DNA from: Moraxellaceae bacterium
GTDB lineage: Bacteria > Pseudomonadota > Gammaproteobacteria > Pseudomonadales > Ketobacteraceae
Length of the DNA stretch: 7,979 nt
Direction: 5' to 3'
NCBI GenBank assembly: GCA_002402125.1
Contig: NVVG01000191.1
Span: 1 to 7,979, forward strand
Position numbers and translations under genes: made by a program. Below are positions 1 through 6,597 of this stretch, one piece after another (the first letter of the stretch is position 1; each line of letters opens with the position of its first letter). The notes beneath the pieces were generated by a model. It was not told where the DNA came from. It did no database searches and worked only from the letters and a program-made list of their open reading frames with translations.

Positions 1-1
1 G

Positions 2-93
2 TGGCGGAGAGGGAGGGATTCGAACCCTCGATGGGAGTTAAAGCCCATACTCCCTTAGCAGGGGAGCGCCTTCGGCCTCTCGGCCACCTCTCC
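2..93 (-). tRNA. tRNA-Ser(GCU)
   Basis: Serine tRNA reading AGC and AGU codons. On the minus strand the 7-bp acceptor stem pairs GGAGAGG (93-87) with CCUCUCC (12-6), followed by discriminator G and an encoded CCA (4-2). The anticodon loop CUGCUAA (61-55) is closed by CUCCC/GGGAG and carries GCU at 59-57. A long variable arm (AUGGG/CCCAU) marks it as a class II, serine-type tRNA, and the T arm reads GAGGG-UUCGAAU-CCCUC. The gene is complete, ending one base from the window edge. Its place downstream of csrA matches the csrA-serV order of E. coli and the rsmA-tRNA-Ser order of Pseudomonas; further tRNAs may follow outside the window. Confidence 0.97.
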
Positions 94-108
94 ACTCACA
101 GGCCGCGA

Positions 109-136
109 ATATTACCATGTTTCTGGAAAATTCCTA
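109..136 (-). promoter_or_regulatory. possible tRNA-Ser promoter
   Basis: On the minus strand TAATAT (114-109) is preceded by TAGGAA (136-131) with a 16-base spacer and followed by a GC-rich discriminator (CGCGGCC), as is usual for stringently controlled stable-RNA promoters. Predicted start would be about 8 bases before the tRNA. The -35 match is poor, but the csrA terminator lies just upstream, so a separate promoter is expected here. Confidence 0.35.
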
Positions 137-179
137 GCCCATGATGCTGTTTTTTCTCATAAATCCAAAAAAACAACCA

Positions 180-218
180 CAAAAAAGGCGCCCGTGTAAA
201 CACTGGCGCCCTTTTTTT
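180..218 (-). terminator. csrA terminator (symmetric)
   Basis: GGCGCC (187-192) pairs with GGCGCC (205-210); inside, GTGT/ACAC adds four more pairs around a tiny loop, with one mismatch between the two stems. On the minus strand the stem is followed by six U and then more U-rich sequence; on the plus strand it is followed by seven T, so it could act in both directions. It lies 53 bases past the csrA stop and separates csrA from the tRNA-Ser gene. Confidence 0.8.
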
Positions 219-263
219 AAAATACTGCATTTACTACTGTGTTACTGCACAGCTAAACCAAGA

Positions 264-458
264 CTACTCCTCGCCACCTTCGACAGGGTTCTCTTTCTCT
301 CTCTGGATACGCTGATAGATCTCTTCACGATGAACTGCTATTTCTTTCGGTGCGTTAACGCCAATTCGGACCTGGTTACCCTTTACACCCAGTACGGTCA
401 CAGTAACTTCGTCACCAACCATTAACGTCTCACCGACTCGTCGAGTCAATATAAGCAT
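264..458 (-). CDS. csrA: carbon storage regulator CsrA (RsmA)
   Basis: Small homodimeric RNA-binding protein that binds GGA motifs in mRNA leaders and changes translation or stability, controlling carbon storage, motility and biofilm genes; in the cytoplasm it is titrated by small RNAs. The 64-residue product starts [18 protein letters not shown] and carries the conserved [10 protein letters not shown] segment; L4 and R44, which are RNA-contact residues in E. coli CsrA, are present. From memory it differs from the 61-residue E. coli protein mainly in the non-conserved C-terminal tail, here acidic (PVEGGEE). The start is supported by GGAG at 469-466, seven bases before the ATG. The gene follows lysC and precedes tRNA-Ser, as in Pseudomonas. 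The ribosome-binding site lies inside an ACGGA motif, so self-repression is plausible. Confidence 0.98.
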   Translation of the reverse strand: MLILTRRVGETLMVGDEVTVTVLGVKGNQVRIGVNAPKEIAVHREEIYQRIQREKENPVEGGEE

Positions 459-515
459 TTATCTTCTCCGTTTATTGCTCTTAGGCAAAAAATCTGTCCA
501 ATCCATTTGCGTTAC

Positions 516-547
516 ATCAATATCAACACTGACGTATCAATATCAAC
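516..547. repeat. 12-bp direct repeat, 20-bp period
   Basis: ATCAATATCAAC occurs at 516-527 and again at 536-547 on the plus strand (GTTGATATTGAT on the minus strand), exactly 20 bp apart start to start, about two helical turns. It lies 58-89 bases upstream of the csrA start. The spacing is typical of a tandem protein-binding site, but no known operator consensus is recognised. Confidence 0.6.
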
Positions 548-710
548 GCGCCCCATAGAGAGTCCATTACCGTAAGTATTGCCTAGCTTGGCCAAAAATG
601 AAGGCCACCGCGCAAATTCATCCAACTATTTTGTTATGAAGGAGTTTTGCTTCCCTTAGGCTGAGTTCTAATGCCGGGTATTTTGATTTTCTGGTTAGAG
701 TTTTATAGTT

Positions 711-746
711 ATAAAATCACCCGACTCTTCAAACGAAGGGGTCGGG
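711..746 (-). terminator. probable lysC terminator
   Basis: CCCGACTCTTC (720-730) pairs with GAAGGGGTCGGG (735-746) around loop AAAC, about 11 pairs with one bulged G and G-U pairs. On the minus strand it is followed by TGATTTTAT, a weak U tract, so termination may be partial and some csrA transcript could come from read-through. It starts 48 bases past the lysC stop. Confidence 0.5.
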
Positions 747-793
747 CGAAACCAATAATGTGTTAAAATATAATCAGTTAGCTACATTGTACG

Positions 794-2020
794 TTAGTTT
801 TCTTCTTTGTCCAGGTTGAAACCTGAATGAAGTGCTCTTACCGCCAATTCTAAGTACTTCTCTTCTATTACTACCGATATTTTTATTTCTGAGGTAGCAA
901 TCATCTGAATATTAATCAATTTATCTGCCAAAATTTTAAACATCTGTCCGGCAACACCTGCATGAGAACGCATACCAACACCAACGATAGAAATCTTAGC
1001 AATATTCGAGTCACCCACCACTTCTTTAGCACCAACTTCAGCAGCAACAGCCTTTAAGACCTCTTGCGCTTTGTTAAATTCATTTCTGTGGACCGTAAAA
1101 GTAAAATCGGTTGAATTATCCTCACTGACGTTTTGAACAATCATATCTACTTCAATATTGGCTTCACCAACCGGCCCTAATATTTTATACGCAGCGCCTG
1201 GAATATCAGGAACACCTCGAACCGTGATTTTTGCTTCATCTTTATTAAATGCAATTCCAGAAATTAGGGGTTTTTCCATATCATCCTCATCATCAACCGA
1301 TATAAGGGTTCCAGGCCCCTCACCAAAACTAGACAGTACACGCAATGGTACATTGTACTTACTTGCAAACTCTACCGAGCGAATCTGCAATATTTTTGAC
1401 CCCAAGCTGGCCATTTCAAGCATTTCTTCAAAGGTTATGCGCTCCAATCGCTGCGCGCCATCAACAACACGTGGATCCGTCGTATAAACCCCATCCACAT
1501 CCGTATAGATTTGGCATTCATCGGCTTTTAACGCCGCCGCCAAAGCAACACCGGTCGTATCTGAACCACCACGACCCAAGGTTGTTATATCACCATCTTC
1601 ATTAACACCTTGGAATCCAGCGACTACCACTACACGCCCTTTCGCAAGGTCCGCGCGCATTTTCTCGCCATCAATTTCTTGAATACGGGCTTTTCCATGG
1701 GTCTCATCGGTTAAGATACGCACCTGAGTACCCGTATAAGAGCGAGCGTCATAGCCATCTTTTTGTAAGGTCATACACAACAAAGCAATGGTAACCTGCT
1801 CACCAGTGGTGACCAACACATCCATTTCTCTGGGTGACGGATCAGCGGTTATCTCATTAGCCAAGCCAATTAACCGGTTGGTTTCTCCGCTCATTGCGGA
1901 CACAACCACAACAATATCATGCCCCTCATCACGAAAACGCTCTATGCGGTCCGCAACATTTTGTATTCTCTCCACGGTACCTACAGAGGTACCGCCATAT
2001 TTCTGAACGATTAGAGCCAT
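794..2020 (-). CDS. lysC: aspartate kinase (single-function, ACT-regulated)
   Basis: Phosphorylates L-aspartate with ATP to aspartyl-4-phosphate, the first step to lysine, diaminopimelate, threonine, methionine and isoleucine. The 408-residue protein has the amino-acid-kinase fold at about 1-235: KYGGTSVG (7-14) for ATP/aspartate binding, VTTGEQV (70-76), TTLGRGGSDTT (146-156) and YTDVDGVYTTDP (172-183). Two C-terminal ACT domains follow (about 265-335, with VPDIPGAAYKI and NIEVDMIVQN; and 343-405, with GVGMRSHAGVA and TSEIKISVVI), the usual site of feedback inhibition by lysine/threonine. No homoserine dehydrogenase part is present. Met248 has its own ribosome-binding site and would yield a 161-residue ACT-only subunit as in Corynebacterium and Bacillus. 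The start codon has only a weak AGAAAG upstream, but MALIVQKYGG is the family's normal N-terminus. Confidence 0.97.
   Translation of the reverse strand: MALIVQKYGGTSVGTVERIQNVADRIERFRDEGHDIVVVVSAMSGETNRLIGLANEITADPSPREMDVLVTTGEQVTIALLCMTLQKDGYDARSYTGTQVRILTDETHGKARIQEIDGEKMRADLAKGRVVVVAGFQGVNEDGDITTLGRGGSDTTGVALAAALKADECQIYTDVDGVYTTDPRVVDGAQRLERITFEEMLEMASLGSKILQIRSVEFASKYNVPLRVLSSFGEGPGTLISVDDEDDMEKPLISGIAFNKDEAKITVRGVPDIPGAAYKILGPVGEANIEVDMIVQNVSEDNSTDFTFTVHRNEFNKAQEVLKAVAAEVGAKEVVGDSNIAKISIVGVGMRSHAGVAGQMFKILADKLINIQMIATSEIKISVVIEEKYLELAVRALHSGFNLDKEEN
1277..1288 (-). promoter_or_regulatory. internal ribosome-binding site for a lysC beta subunit
   Basis: GAGGA (1288-1284) lies four bases before the in-frame ATG of Met248 (1279-1277) of lysC. 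The site follows the kinase domain and precedes both ACT domains, the same place where the beta subunit of C. glutamicum aspartokinase starts. Translation from here would give a 161-residue regulatory chain. The purine-rich Asp/Glu codons (GATGATGAGGATGAT) could give such a site by chance, so this remains an inference. Confidence 0.5.
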
Positions 2021-2073
2021 GTTAAATTCTTTCTCATCACCGAGGTCGCAACATCAACCCCATTAACAAATTT

Positions 2074-2101
2074 ATTATGCTTAAAAAACAGACGCGGTAA
2101 T
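2074..2101 (-). promoter_or_regulatory. possible lysC promoter
   Basis: In the 150-base alaS-lysC gap the minus strand carries CATAAT (2079-2074, five of six matches to the -10 consensus) with ATTACC (2101-2096) 16 bases upstream. The -35 match is poor, and the T-rich spacer may matter. No terminator is visible after alaS, so lysC may also be read from the alaS transcript. Confidence 0.3.
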
Positions 2102-2170
2102 TTACCAAGTTTCGACCAAAAAAACCAACAATGTCCACCAATTCCTTAAATTGATGGCCGTTTCCGATCA

Positions 2171-4774
2171 TTACCCAAGCTTTTCGATCACCCACGCCTC
2201 AACAGACGCTATTGCAGCGGGCAGATTTTCTGGCTGGCTACCGCCTGCCATCGCCATATCGGGGCGCCCGCCGCCTTTACCGCCAACTTGAGACGCGACA
2301 AAATTAACCAATTCACCCGCCTTTACCGTCTTGACCAGATCCTTACTGACCCCCGCTGCCAAACTGACCTTGCCTGCATCGGCCACCGCCAATACGACAA
2401 TGCACGAATTTAGCTTAGCCTTAAGTTTATCCATCATATCACGCAGCGCTTTGCCCTCGACGCCCTCAACCACAACGGCTAACAACTGGACATCACCAAT
2501 TGCCTTAGCTTGCCCGGCTAAATCATCACCAGCACTATTGGCAAGCTTCAATTTTTGCTTTTCTAACTCTTTTTCTAACTGGCGCACCTTTTCCAGCGCC
2601 TGTTCAACTTTTGCCGCAACATCATCCCGTCCAGACTTTAACTGACGCTCAATTGTCGACAAAACCCCATCTGTATTGGCAACCCAGGTTAGCGCGCCTT
2701 TTCCAGTTACTGCCTCTAATCGCCGAACGCCGGCTGCCACTGCACTTTCTGAGACTATTTTAAATAAACCAATATCACCTGTTCTGCGCGCATGGGTTCC
2801 ACCACAAAGCTCCACAGAGAATGCGTCATGGCCTATCGTTAGTACTCGCACATCATCGCCGTATTTCTCACCAAACAAGGCCATCGCCCCTTGACTCTTG
2901 GCTTCCTCGATTCCCATTACTTTGGTCTCGATTGCAGTATTCCCCAGAACCTCATCATTAACCCGGCGCTCAATCGCGGCAATCTGCTCCCTAGTCACAG
3001 CTTCAAAATGAGAAAAATCAAACCGCAATCGATCTGCGGTGACTTGTGAACCTTTTTGAGCCACATGATCCCCAAGCTCTTCTCGTAATGCCGCATGCAT
3101 TAGATGTGTTGCCGAATGATTTAATCGAATAGCTTGTCGTGCGGCCTCGTCAATGATACCAGTAACACTCTCGCCGACAGCCAATGTGCCATCTTCCAAC
3201 TCACCAACATGAAGATGGGCATCGCTTTCTTTGGTGGTAGCCTCCACCACAAATACGCCATGCTCAGATTCCAACTGCCCTTGATCGCCAACTTGACCAC
3301 CAGATTCCGCATAGAATGGCGTACTGTCCAATACCACAACCGCCAATTGCCCCTGTTTAATTTCTGCTACCGATTTGCCATCGGCATAAATTGCTTTAAC
3401 CGTTGCTGTCGCAACTTCATGCTCATAACCGACAAAATCCGTAGAATCAGTAATACCCAGCCCATCATGGTAGTCATTGGCAAACTGGCCGCCTTTTTGA
3501 GAACGTTTTTTCTGCTCAGCCATAGCTCGATCAAAACCCTCTTGATCAATAGTCAATTCACGCTCACGAGCAATATCTGCCGTTAGATCCGCCGGAAAGC
3601 CATAGGTGTCATACAGCGTAAAAACAACATCCCCAGGAATCACAGAGCCTTTCAACCCAGCCAATTCTTGCTCTAGTATTTTCAACCCTTGCTCAAGGGT
3701 TTTAGCGAACTGCTCTTCTTCTCTTAGCAGCGCTTTAACGATAAGGCCTTGCTTGTCGGCCAATTCGGGATAGGCCTGCCCCATCTCTGAGACCAAGGGT
3801 GCAACTAAGGTACTAAAAAAAGGCCCTTTGGCGCCCAATTTATTACCATGGCGAATTGCACGGCGAATTATCCGGCGTAACACATAGCCACGACCTTCAT
3901 TTGATGGCATTACATCATCAGAGATCATAAATGCACAGGAGCGGATATGATCCGCAACGACACGCAATGATTTAGACGTCATATCGGTTGCGTTGGTTGC
4001 CTTTGCTACAGCTTCTATAAGATGTACAAATAGATCAATCTCATAATTACTGTGCACACCCTGCATAACAGCCGCAACTCGCTCAAGACCCATGCCGGTA
4101 TCTACCGAAGGTTTCGGCAGCGGATTTAGTGAGCCATCGGACTGGCGATCATACTGCATAAACACTAGATTCCAGATCTCAATATAACGATCACCATCTT
4201 CTTCTGAACTTCCTGGAGGACCACCCCAGACATCTGCGCCATGATCATAAAAAATCTCAGTACAGGGGCCACAGGGGCCGGTATCACCCATTTGCCAGAA
4301 GTTATCTTTTTCTCCAAGGCGAGAGAAGCGATCGGGGTCGATACCCATTTCATTTAGCCAGATATCTTCGGCTTCTTTATCATCCTGATAGACGGTGACC
4401 CAAAGTTTGTCTTTCTGCAAACCGAGAACGTCGGTTAGAAAACCCCAGCCGAATTTAATCGCATCCTGTTTAAAGTAATCACCAAAGCTAAAGTTCCCCA
4501 ACATCTCAAAGAAGGTATGGTGGCGAGCGGTATAACCCACATTATCCAAATCATTATGTTTGCCACCAGCCCGTACACAACGCTGACTCGACGTTGCCCG
4601 GGTATAAGAACGCTTATCCCGCCCTAGAAATACGTCTTTGAATTGCACCATTCCCGCATTGGTAAACAGCAACGTGGGGTCATTGCCGGGGACCAAAGGG
4701 CTACTTGCCACTTCTTGATGACCATTGGCGATAAAATAGTCTAAAAATGCCCGACGTATTTCTGAAGTTTTCAT
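2171..4774 (-). CDS. alaS: alanyl-tRNA synthetase
   Basis: Class II synthetase that charges tRNA-Ala and hydrolyses mischarged Ser- and Gly-tRNA-Ala. With the start at 4774 the protein is 867 residues (E. coli 876). The N-terminal catalytic domain contains [20 protein letters not shown] (about 62-80), the [18 protein letters not shown] motif 2 region and DTGMGLERV (motif 3). The editing domain carries the zinc-binding pair HSATH (553-557) and CGGTH (657-661). A charged coiled coil (about 715-745) leads into the C-Ala domain with [15 protein letters not shown]. An in-frame ATG 63 bases upstream exists, but [14 protein letters not shown] is the normal family N-terminus and has AGGAAG six to seven bases in front, so the shorter form is chosen. 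No frameshift or lost residue is seen. Confidence 0.98.
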   Translation of the reverse strand: MKTSEIRRAFLDYFIANGHQEVASSPLVPGNDPTLLFTNAGMVQFKDVFLGRDKRSYTRATSSQRCVRAGGKHNDLDNVGYTARHHTFFEMLGNFSFGDYFKQDAIKFGWGFLTDVLGLQKDKLWVTVYQDDKEAEDIWLNEMGIDPDRFSRLGEKDNFWQMGDTGPCGPCTEIFYDHGADVWGGPPGSSEEDGDRYIEIWNLVFMQYDRQSDGSLNPLPKPSVDTGMGLERVAAVMQGVHSNYEIDLFVHLIEAVAKATNATDMTSKSLRVVADHIRSCAFMISDDVMPSNEGRGYVLRRIIRRAIRHGNKLGAKGPFFSTLVAPLVSEMGQAYPELADKQGLIVKALLREEEQFAKTLEQGLKILEQELAGLKGSVIPGDVVFTLYDTYGFPADLTADIARERELTIDQEGFDRAMAEQKKRSQKGGQFANDYHDGLGITDSTDFVGYEHEVATATVKAIYADGKSVAEIKQGQLAVVVLDSTPFYAESGGQVGDQGQLESEHGVFVVEATTKESDAHLHVGELEDGTLAVGESVTGIIDEAARQAIRLNHSATHLMHAALREELGDHVAQKGSQVTADRLRFDFSHFEAVTREQIAAIERRVNDEVLGNTAIETKVMGIEEAKSQGAMALFGEKYGDDVRVLTIGHDAFSVELCGGTHARRTGDIGLFKIVSESAVAAGVRRLEAVTGKGALTWVANTDGVLSTIERQLKSGRDDVAAKVEQALEKVRQLEKELEKQKLKLANSAGDDLAGQAKAIGDVQLLAVVVEGVEGKALRDMMDKLKAKLNSCIVVLAVADAGKVSLAAGVSKDLVKTVKAGELVNFVASQVGGKGGGRPDMAMAGGSQPENLPAAIASVEAWVIEKLG

Positions 4775-4796
4775 AATGCTTCCTGAATATGGAGGT

Positions 4797-4825
4797 TCTA
4801 TAACAAAATCGGGCAAGTTTATCAC
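4797..4825 (-). promoter_or_regulatory. possible alaS promoter
   Basis: TATAGA (4802-4797) and GTGATA (4825-4820) are separated by 17 bases on the minus strand, each matching four of six sigma-70 consensus positions. The predicted transcript would start about 15-20 bases before the alaS ATG, leaving just room for the AGGAAG ribosome-binding site. Weak match, retained because position and spacing fit. Confidence 0.3.
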
Positions 4826-5005
4826 TAATTGGCGCAAATACTAACAACCCACCCACACTCACTCCAAATAGAACACAAAAACAATCCAACCTATTGATAT
4901 TTAGTAATTTAGAATCACTTTGAAACAGCAATGACCGGTAAACACCATGTCCTCCGGGGCCAAATAACGCGTTGTTTCACTTTTTGCGTTGGACGTCAAA
5001 GATAA

Positions 5006-5125
5006 GATAAAAGAAGCGGGACGATTGTATATACAAAATTACTGAGCGAGAGCATCGTTGACCTACGAGAAACTGGCGAATTACAAAAAAACCTAGAAAA
5101 GTATGTACTAAAAGACTGGAAATAA
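5006..5125 (+). pseudogene. possible remnant of a solute-binding protein C-terminus
   Basis: Plus-strand open stretch of 39 codons between TAA at 5003 and TAA at 5123, with no start codon or ribosome-binding site. Its translation includes YTKLLSESIVDLRETGELQK and then NLEKYVLKDWK. The pattern of an amphipathic helix, then LR-x-x-G-x-x, then KY near the end resembles the C-terminal helix of family 3 periplasmic solute-binding proteins. The same frame just upstream is interrupted by a stop, and a neighbouring frame reads ALDVKDKIKEAGRLY, so a frameshifted relic is possible. The resemblance is from memory, the open length is not significant by itself, and it may be chance. Confidence 0.22.
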
Positions 5126-5222
5126 AGAAATAGCTGCCTCTTCCTGGAAAGGTTAACTATCAATACGCTGTTAGTTTTACACCTCCATTTGCAAGCAGGC
5201 TCTAGTTTTGAATTAAACTATG

Positions 5223-5699
5223 TTATTCAGAGTGGTCTTTGCTATTTGCCGCCATCGCATGCTGTATATGATCAAAAGAATAACCTTTATACTGCAAAAA
5301 GCGCTGCTGCTTAGCCCTAAGCTTAATATCATCAACCAAATCTAAGCCAAATTTCTTATCTCTCATAGCGACCACATTTTCAAACCAGTCAATCTCTACG
5401 CTTTTCATCGCTAACTCAATTTCGGCTTCAGGCACCTGCTTCTGCTTCAGCTCCTGGCATATTCGAAGCGGCCCATAGCCTTGCATTGCCCTATTTCTAA
5501 CACTCATCTCAGCAAACCGGGCATCAGATACATAATCTCGTTGAACAAGCTCTTCTAATACCTTTTCTGCAATATCACGCTGTTTATCATCAATATCGCT
5601 GCCACTAAGCAGTTTATTGAGAAGCTCCTTTTCACCGTGCTCACGGCGACTTAACAGCTGTACAGCTTTGTTTTTTAATTGCCTAAATATCTCGTCCAC
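5223..5699 (-). CDS. recX: regulatory protein RecX
   Basis: RecX binds RecA filaments and blocks their extension, damping recombination and the SOS response; it acts in the cytoplasm. The product, 158 residues from the GTG at 5699 (E. coli RecX 166), shows the family's three-helix repeats: LLSRREHGEKELLNKL near the N-terminus, then YVSDARFAEMSVRNRAMQGYGPLRICQEL, then IDWFENV and RFLQYKGYSFDHIQHAM at the end. The longer frame starts at TTG 5717 without a ribosome-binding site, whereas GTG 5699 has GAGAG about six bases upstream, so I prefer 5699. The gene is 146 bases past the phasin/ACBP gene and behind a strong hairpin, so it needs its own promoter or read-through; I see no convincing promoter in the 55 bases available. 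It is unusually separated from recA by two genes. Confidence 0.93.
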   Translation of the reverse strand: MDEIFRQLKNKAVQLLSRREHGEKELLNKLLSGSDIDDKQRDIAEKVLEELVQRDYVSDARFAEMSVRNRAMQGYGPLRICQELKQKQVPEAEIELAMKSVEIDWFENVVAMRDKKFGLDLVDDIKLRAKQQRFLQYKGYSFDHIQHAMAANSKDHSE

Positions 5700-5754
5700 A
5701 CACCACTCTCTCAACAAACGAATAGCGCAGTACCAATGAAGTAGCGATAAAGCA

Positions 5755-5797
5755 CCAATAAAAAAGCCGATACAAAGTGTATCGGCTTTTTTATTGG
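5755..5797 (-). terminator. 19-bp perfect hairpin terminator behind the phasin/ACBP gene
   Basis: The arms 5755-5773 and 5779-5797 are perfectly complementary over 19 bp around a 5-base loop. The GC core GCCGATAC/GTATCGGC is flanked by A6/T6 and AATA/TATT, so the U tract lies within the outer part of the stem and it can work in both directions. It lies 48 bases after the fusion gene stop and 56 bases before the chosen recX start. Confidence 0.85.
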
Positions 5798-5844
5798 AAA
5801 GACAATCAATCTAAAACCAGATTGTTATGCCTATGCAAAATAAG

Positions 5845-6597
5845 TTAGCTTATCTCTGCTAGCTCATTCACTTTGGCTACATACTGCCCAATAGCATCTG
5901 TCTTACTCATGCCTTTCAATTCTCGACGCGCATCAAACTTGGTACGTTCTTCAAGTTTAGTCATTGCGGGTCGACGGCCTTTAACATCACCATCTTCACT
6001 TTGCTTATATAGCGCGTAAAGTGCTAACTGTGCAGCCTGACTAGGCATGTTATCTAGAGTTTTAATACGTTGCTTGGCATCACCAAATGCTAACATAACA
6101 TCTTCCGCTACCAATTCTTCTTTCTTCATACGAACCGAAGCTTTCTCTGTAGGCTTGGTTGTCGCCGCCTTCTCAGCTAATTCCTCTGCTATTGATTTAA
6201 CTGCAGGCTTTTTTGCTACGGGTTTTTTGGTGATTTTCTTGGTAATGGGTTTAACCGATACTGCTTTTAACACAACAGGTGTATCTTTTTTAACTGCCGA
6301 AGAAGGTGCCTCAGCCTGCGACAGCGCCTCACCTGCGGCAACAAGCTCATCAAATATTCTCTGGCTTTCTTCACGGGCCAAAGAAACAACTCCTGTACCC
6401 AATGTGTTTATGGTTGAAACCACGCCGCCCGTACCCGAGCCATTGCCTTTCTCTACAATTTGTTGGTACAAATGCTCTCGTTCTTGATCCAACTTGCTTA
6501 ACAAGCCAATACCCGCTAAACGCATGCGGCCCGCGTTGTATTTTACTCGATTACTAAAGGACGACTCCTTTGCAACCATGTTGGTTAATTTTCCCAT
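5845..6597 (-). CDS. phasin-like / acyl-CoA-binding protein (ACBP) fusion
   Basis: A 250-residue protein in three parts. Residues about 1-95 resemble PHA-granule phasins of the PhaI/PhaF type: RMRLAGIGLLSKLDQE and, in a second copy, LGTGVVSLAREESQRIFDEL followed by VAAGE. Residues 103-160 form a lysine-rich linker (16 Lys, core KKPVAKKPAVKS), like the histone-H1-like tail of nucleoid-binding phasins. Residues about 164-248 are a complete ACBP domain: ALYKQSEDGD, RRPAM, TKFDARRELKGMSKTDAI, QYVAKVNEL. The ligand contacts of bovine ACBP (Tyr28, Tyr31, Lys32, Lys54, Tyr73) correspond in exact spacing to Y194, Y197, K198, K220 and Y239. No signal peptide or membrane segment. By inference it binds long-chain acyl-CoA at or near PHA granules. 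Start supported by AAGAGA eight bases upstream; a strong terminator follows. The ACBP call is firm, the phasin call good. Confidence 0.85.
   Translation of the reverse strand: MGKLTNMVAKESSFSNRVKYNAGRMRLAGIGLLSKLDQEREHLYQQIVEKGNGSGTGGVVSTINTLGTGVVSLAREESQRIFDELVAAGEALSQAEAPSSAVKKDTPVVLKAVSVKPITKKITKKPVAKKPAVKSIAEELAEKAATTKPTEKASVRMKKEELVAEDVMLAFGDAKQRIKTLDNMPSQAAQLALYALYKQSEDGDVKGRRPAMTKLEERTKFDARRELKGMSKTDAIGQYVAKVNELAEIS

Larger units (their letters stand above)
459..793 (-). other. lysC-csrA intergenic region (csrA leader)
   Basis: A 335-base gap with no credible coding sequence on either strand. From lysC towards csrA it holds a probable lysC terminator (720-746), a possible weak sigma-70 site (TATAAA at 702-697 region with TTGAAG 19 bases upstream, overlapping the hairpin, so doubtful), two copies of GTTGATATTGAT 20 bp apart (547-536 and 527-516), and GGA motifs at 506-502, 501-497 and 471-467. 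I see no strong promoter for csrA, though the terminator implies that one exists. Confidence 0.6.
4775..5222. other. alaS-recX intergenic region
   Basis: About 450 bases without an intact gene. The part next to alaS holds its ribosome-binding site and possible promoter. The middle is AT-rich, contains a 12-bp palindrome TTGTATATACAA (5025-5036) and, on the plus strand, a 39-codon open stretch ending at 5125 that looks like a decayed gene end. No hairpin with a U tract follows the recX stop, so recX transcripts have no visible terminator here. Confidence 0.6.

Noticed and set aside
3134..3586. 150-codon plus-strand open frame inside alaS
   Set aside because: It is a shadow of the well-supported alaS coding strand with no similarity that I recognise and no start context.
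4775..4837. 21-residue N-terminal extension of AlaRS
   Set aside because: [14 protein letters not shown] is the usual family start and has AGGAAG in front of it; the extension lies over the probable promoter.
6047..6487. 146-codon plus-strand open frame opposite the phasin/ACBP gene
   Set aside because: Its apparent hydrophobic pattern arises from the antisense of the lysine/alanine-rich linker; the minus-strand frame has clear domain motifs.
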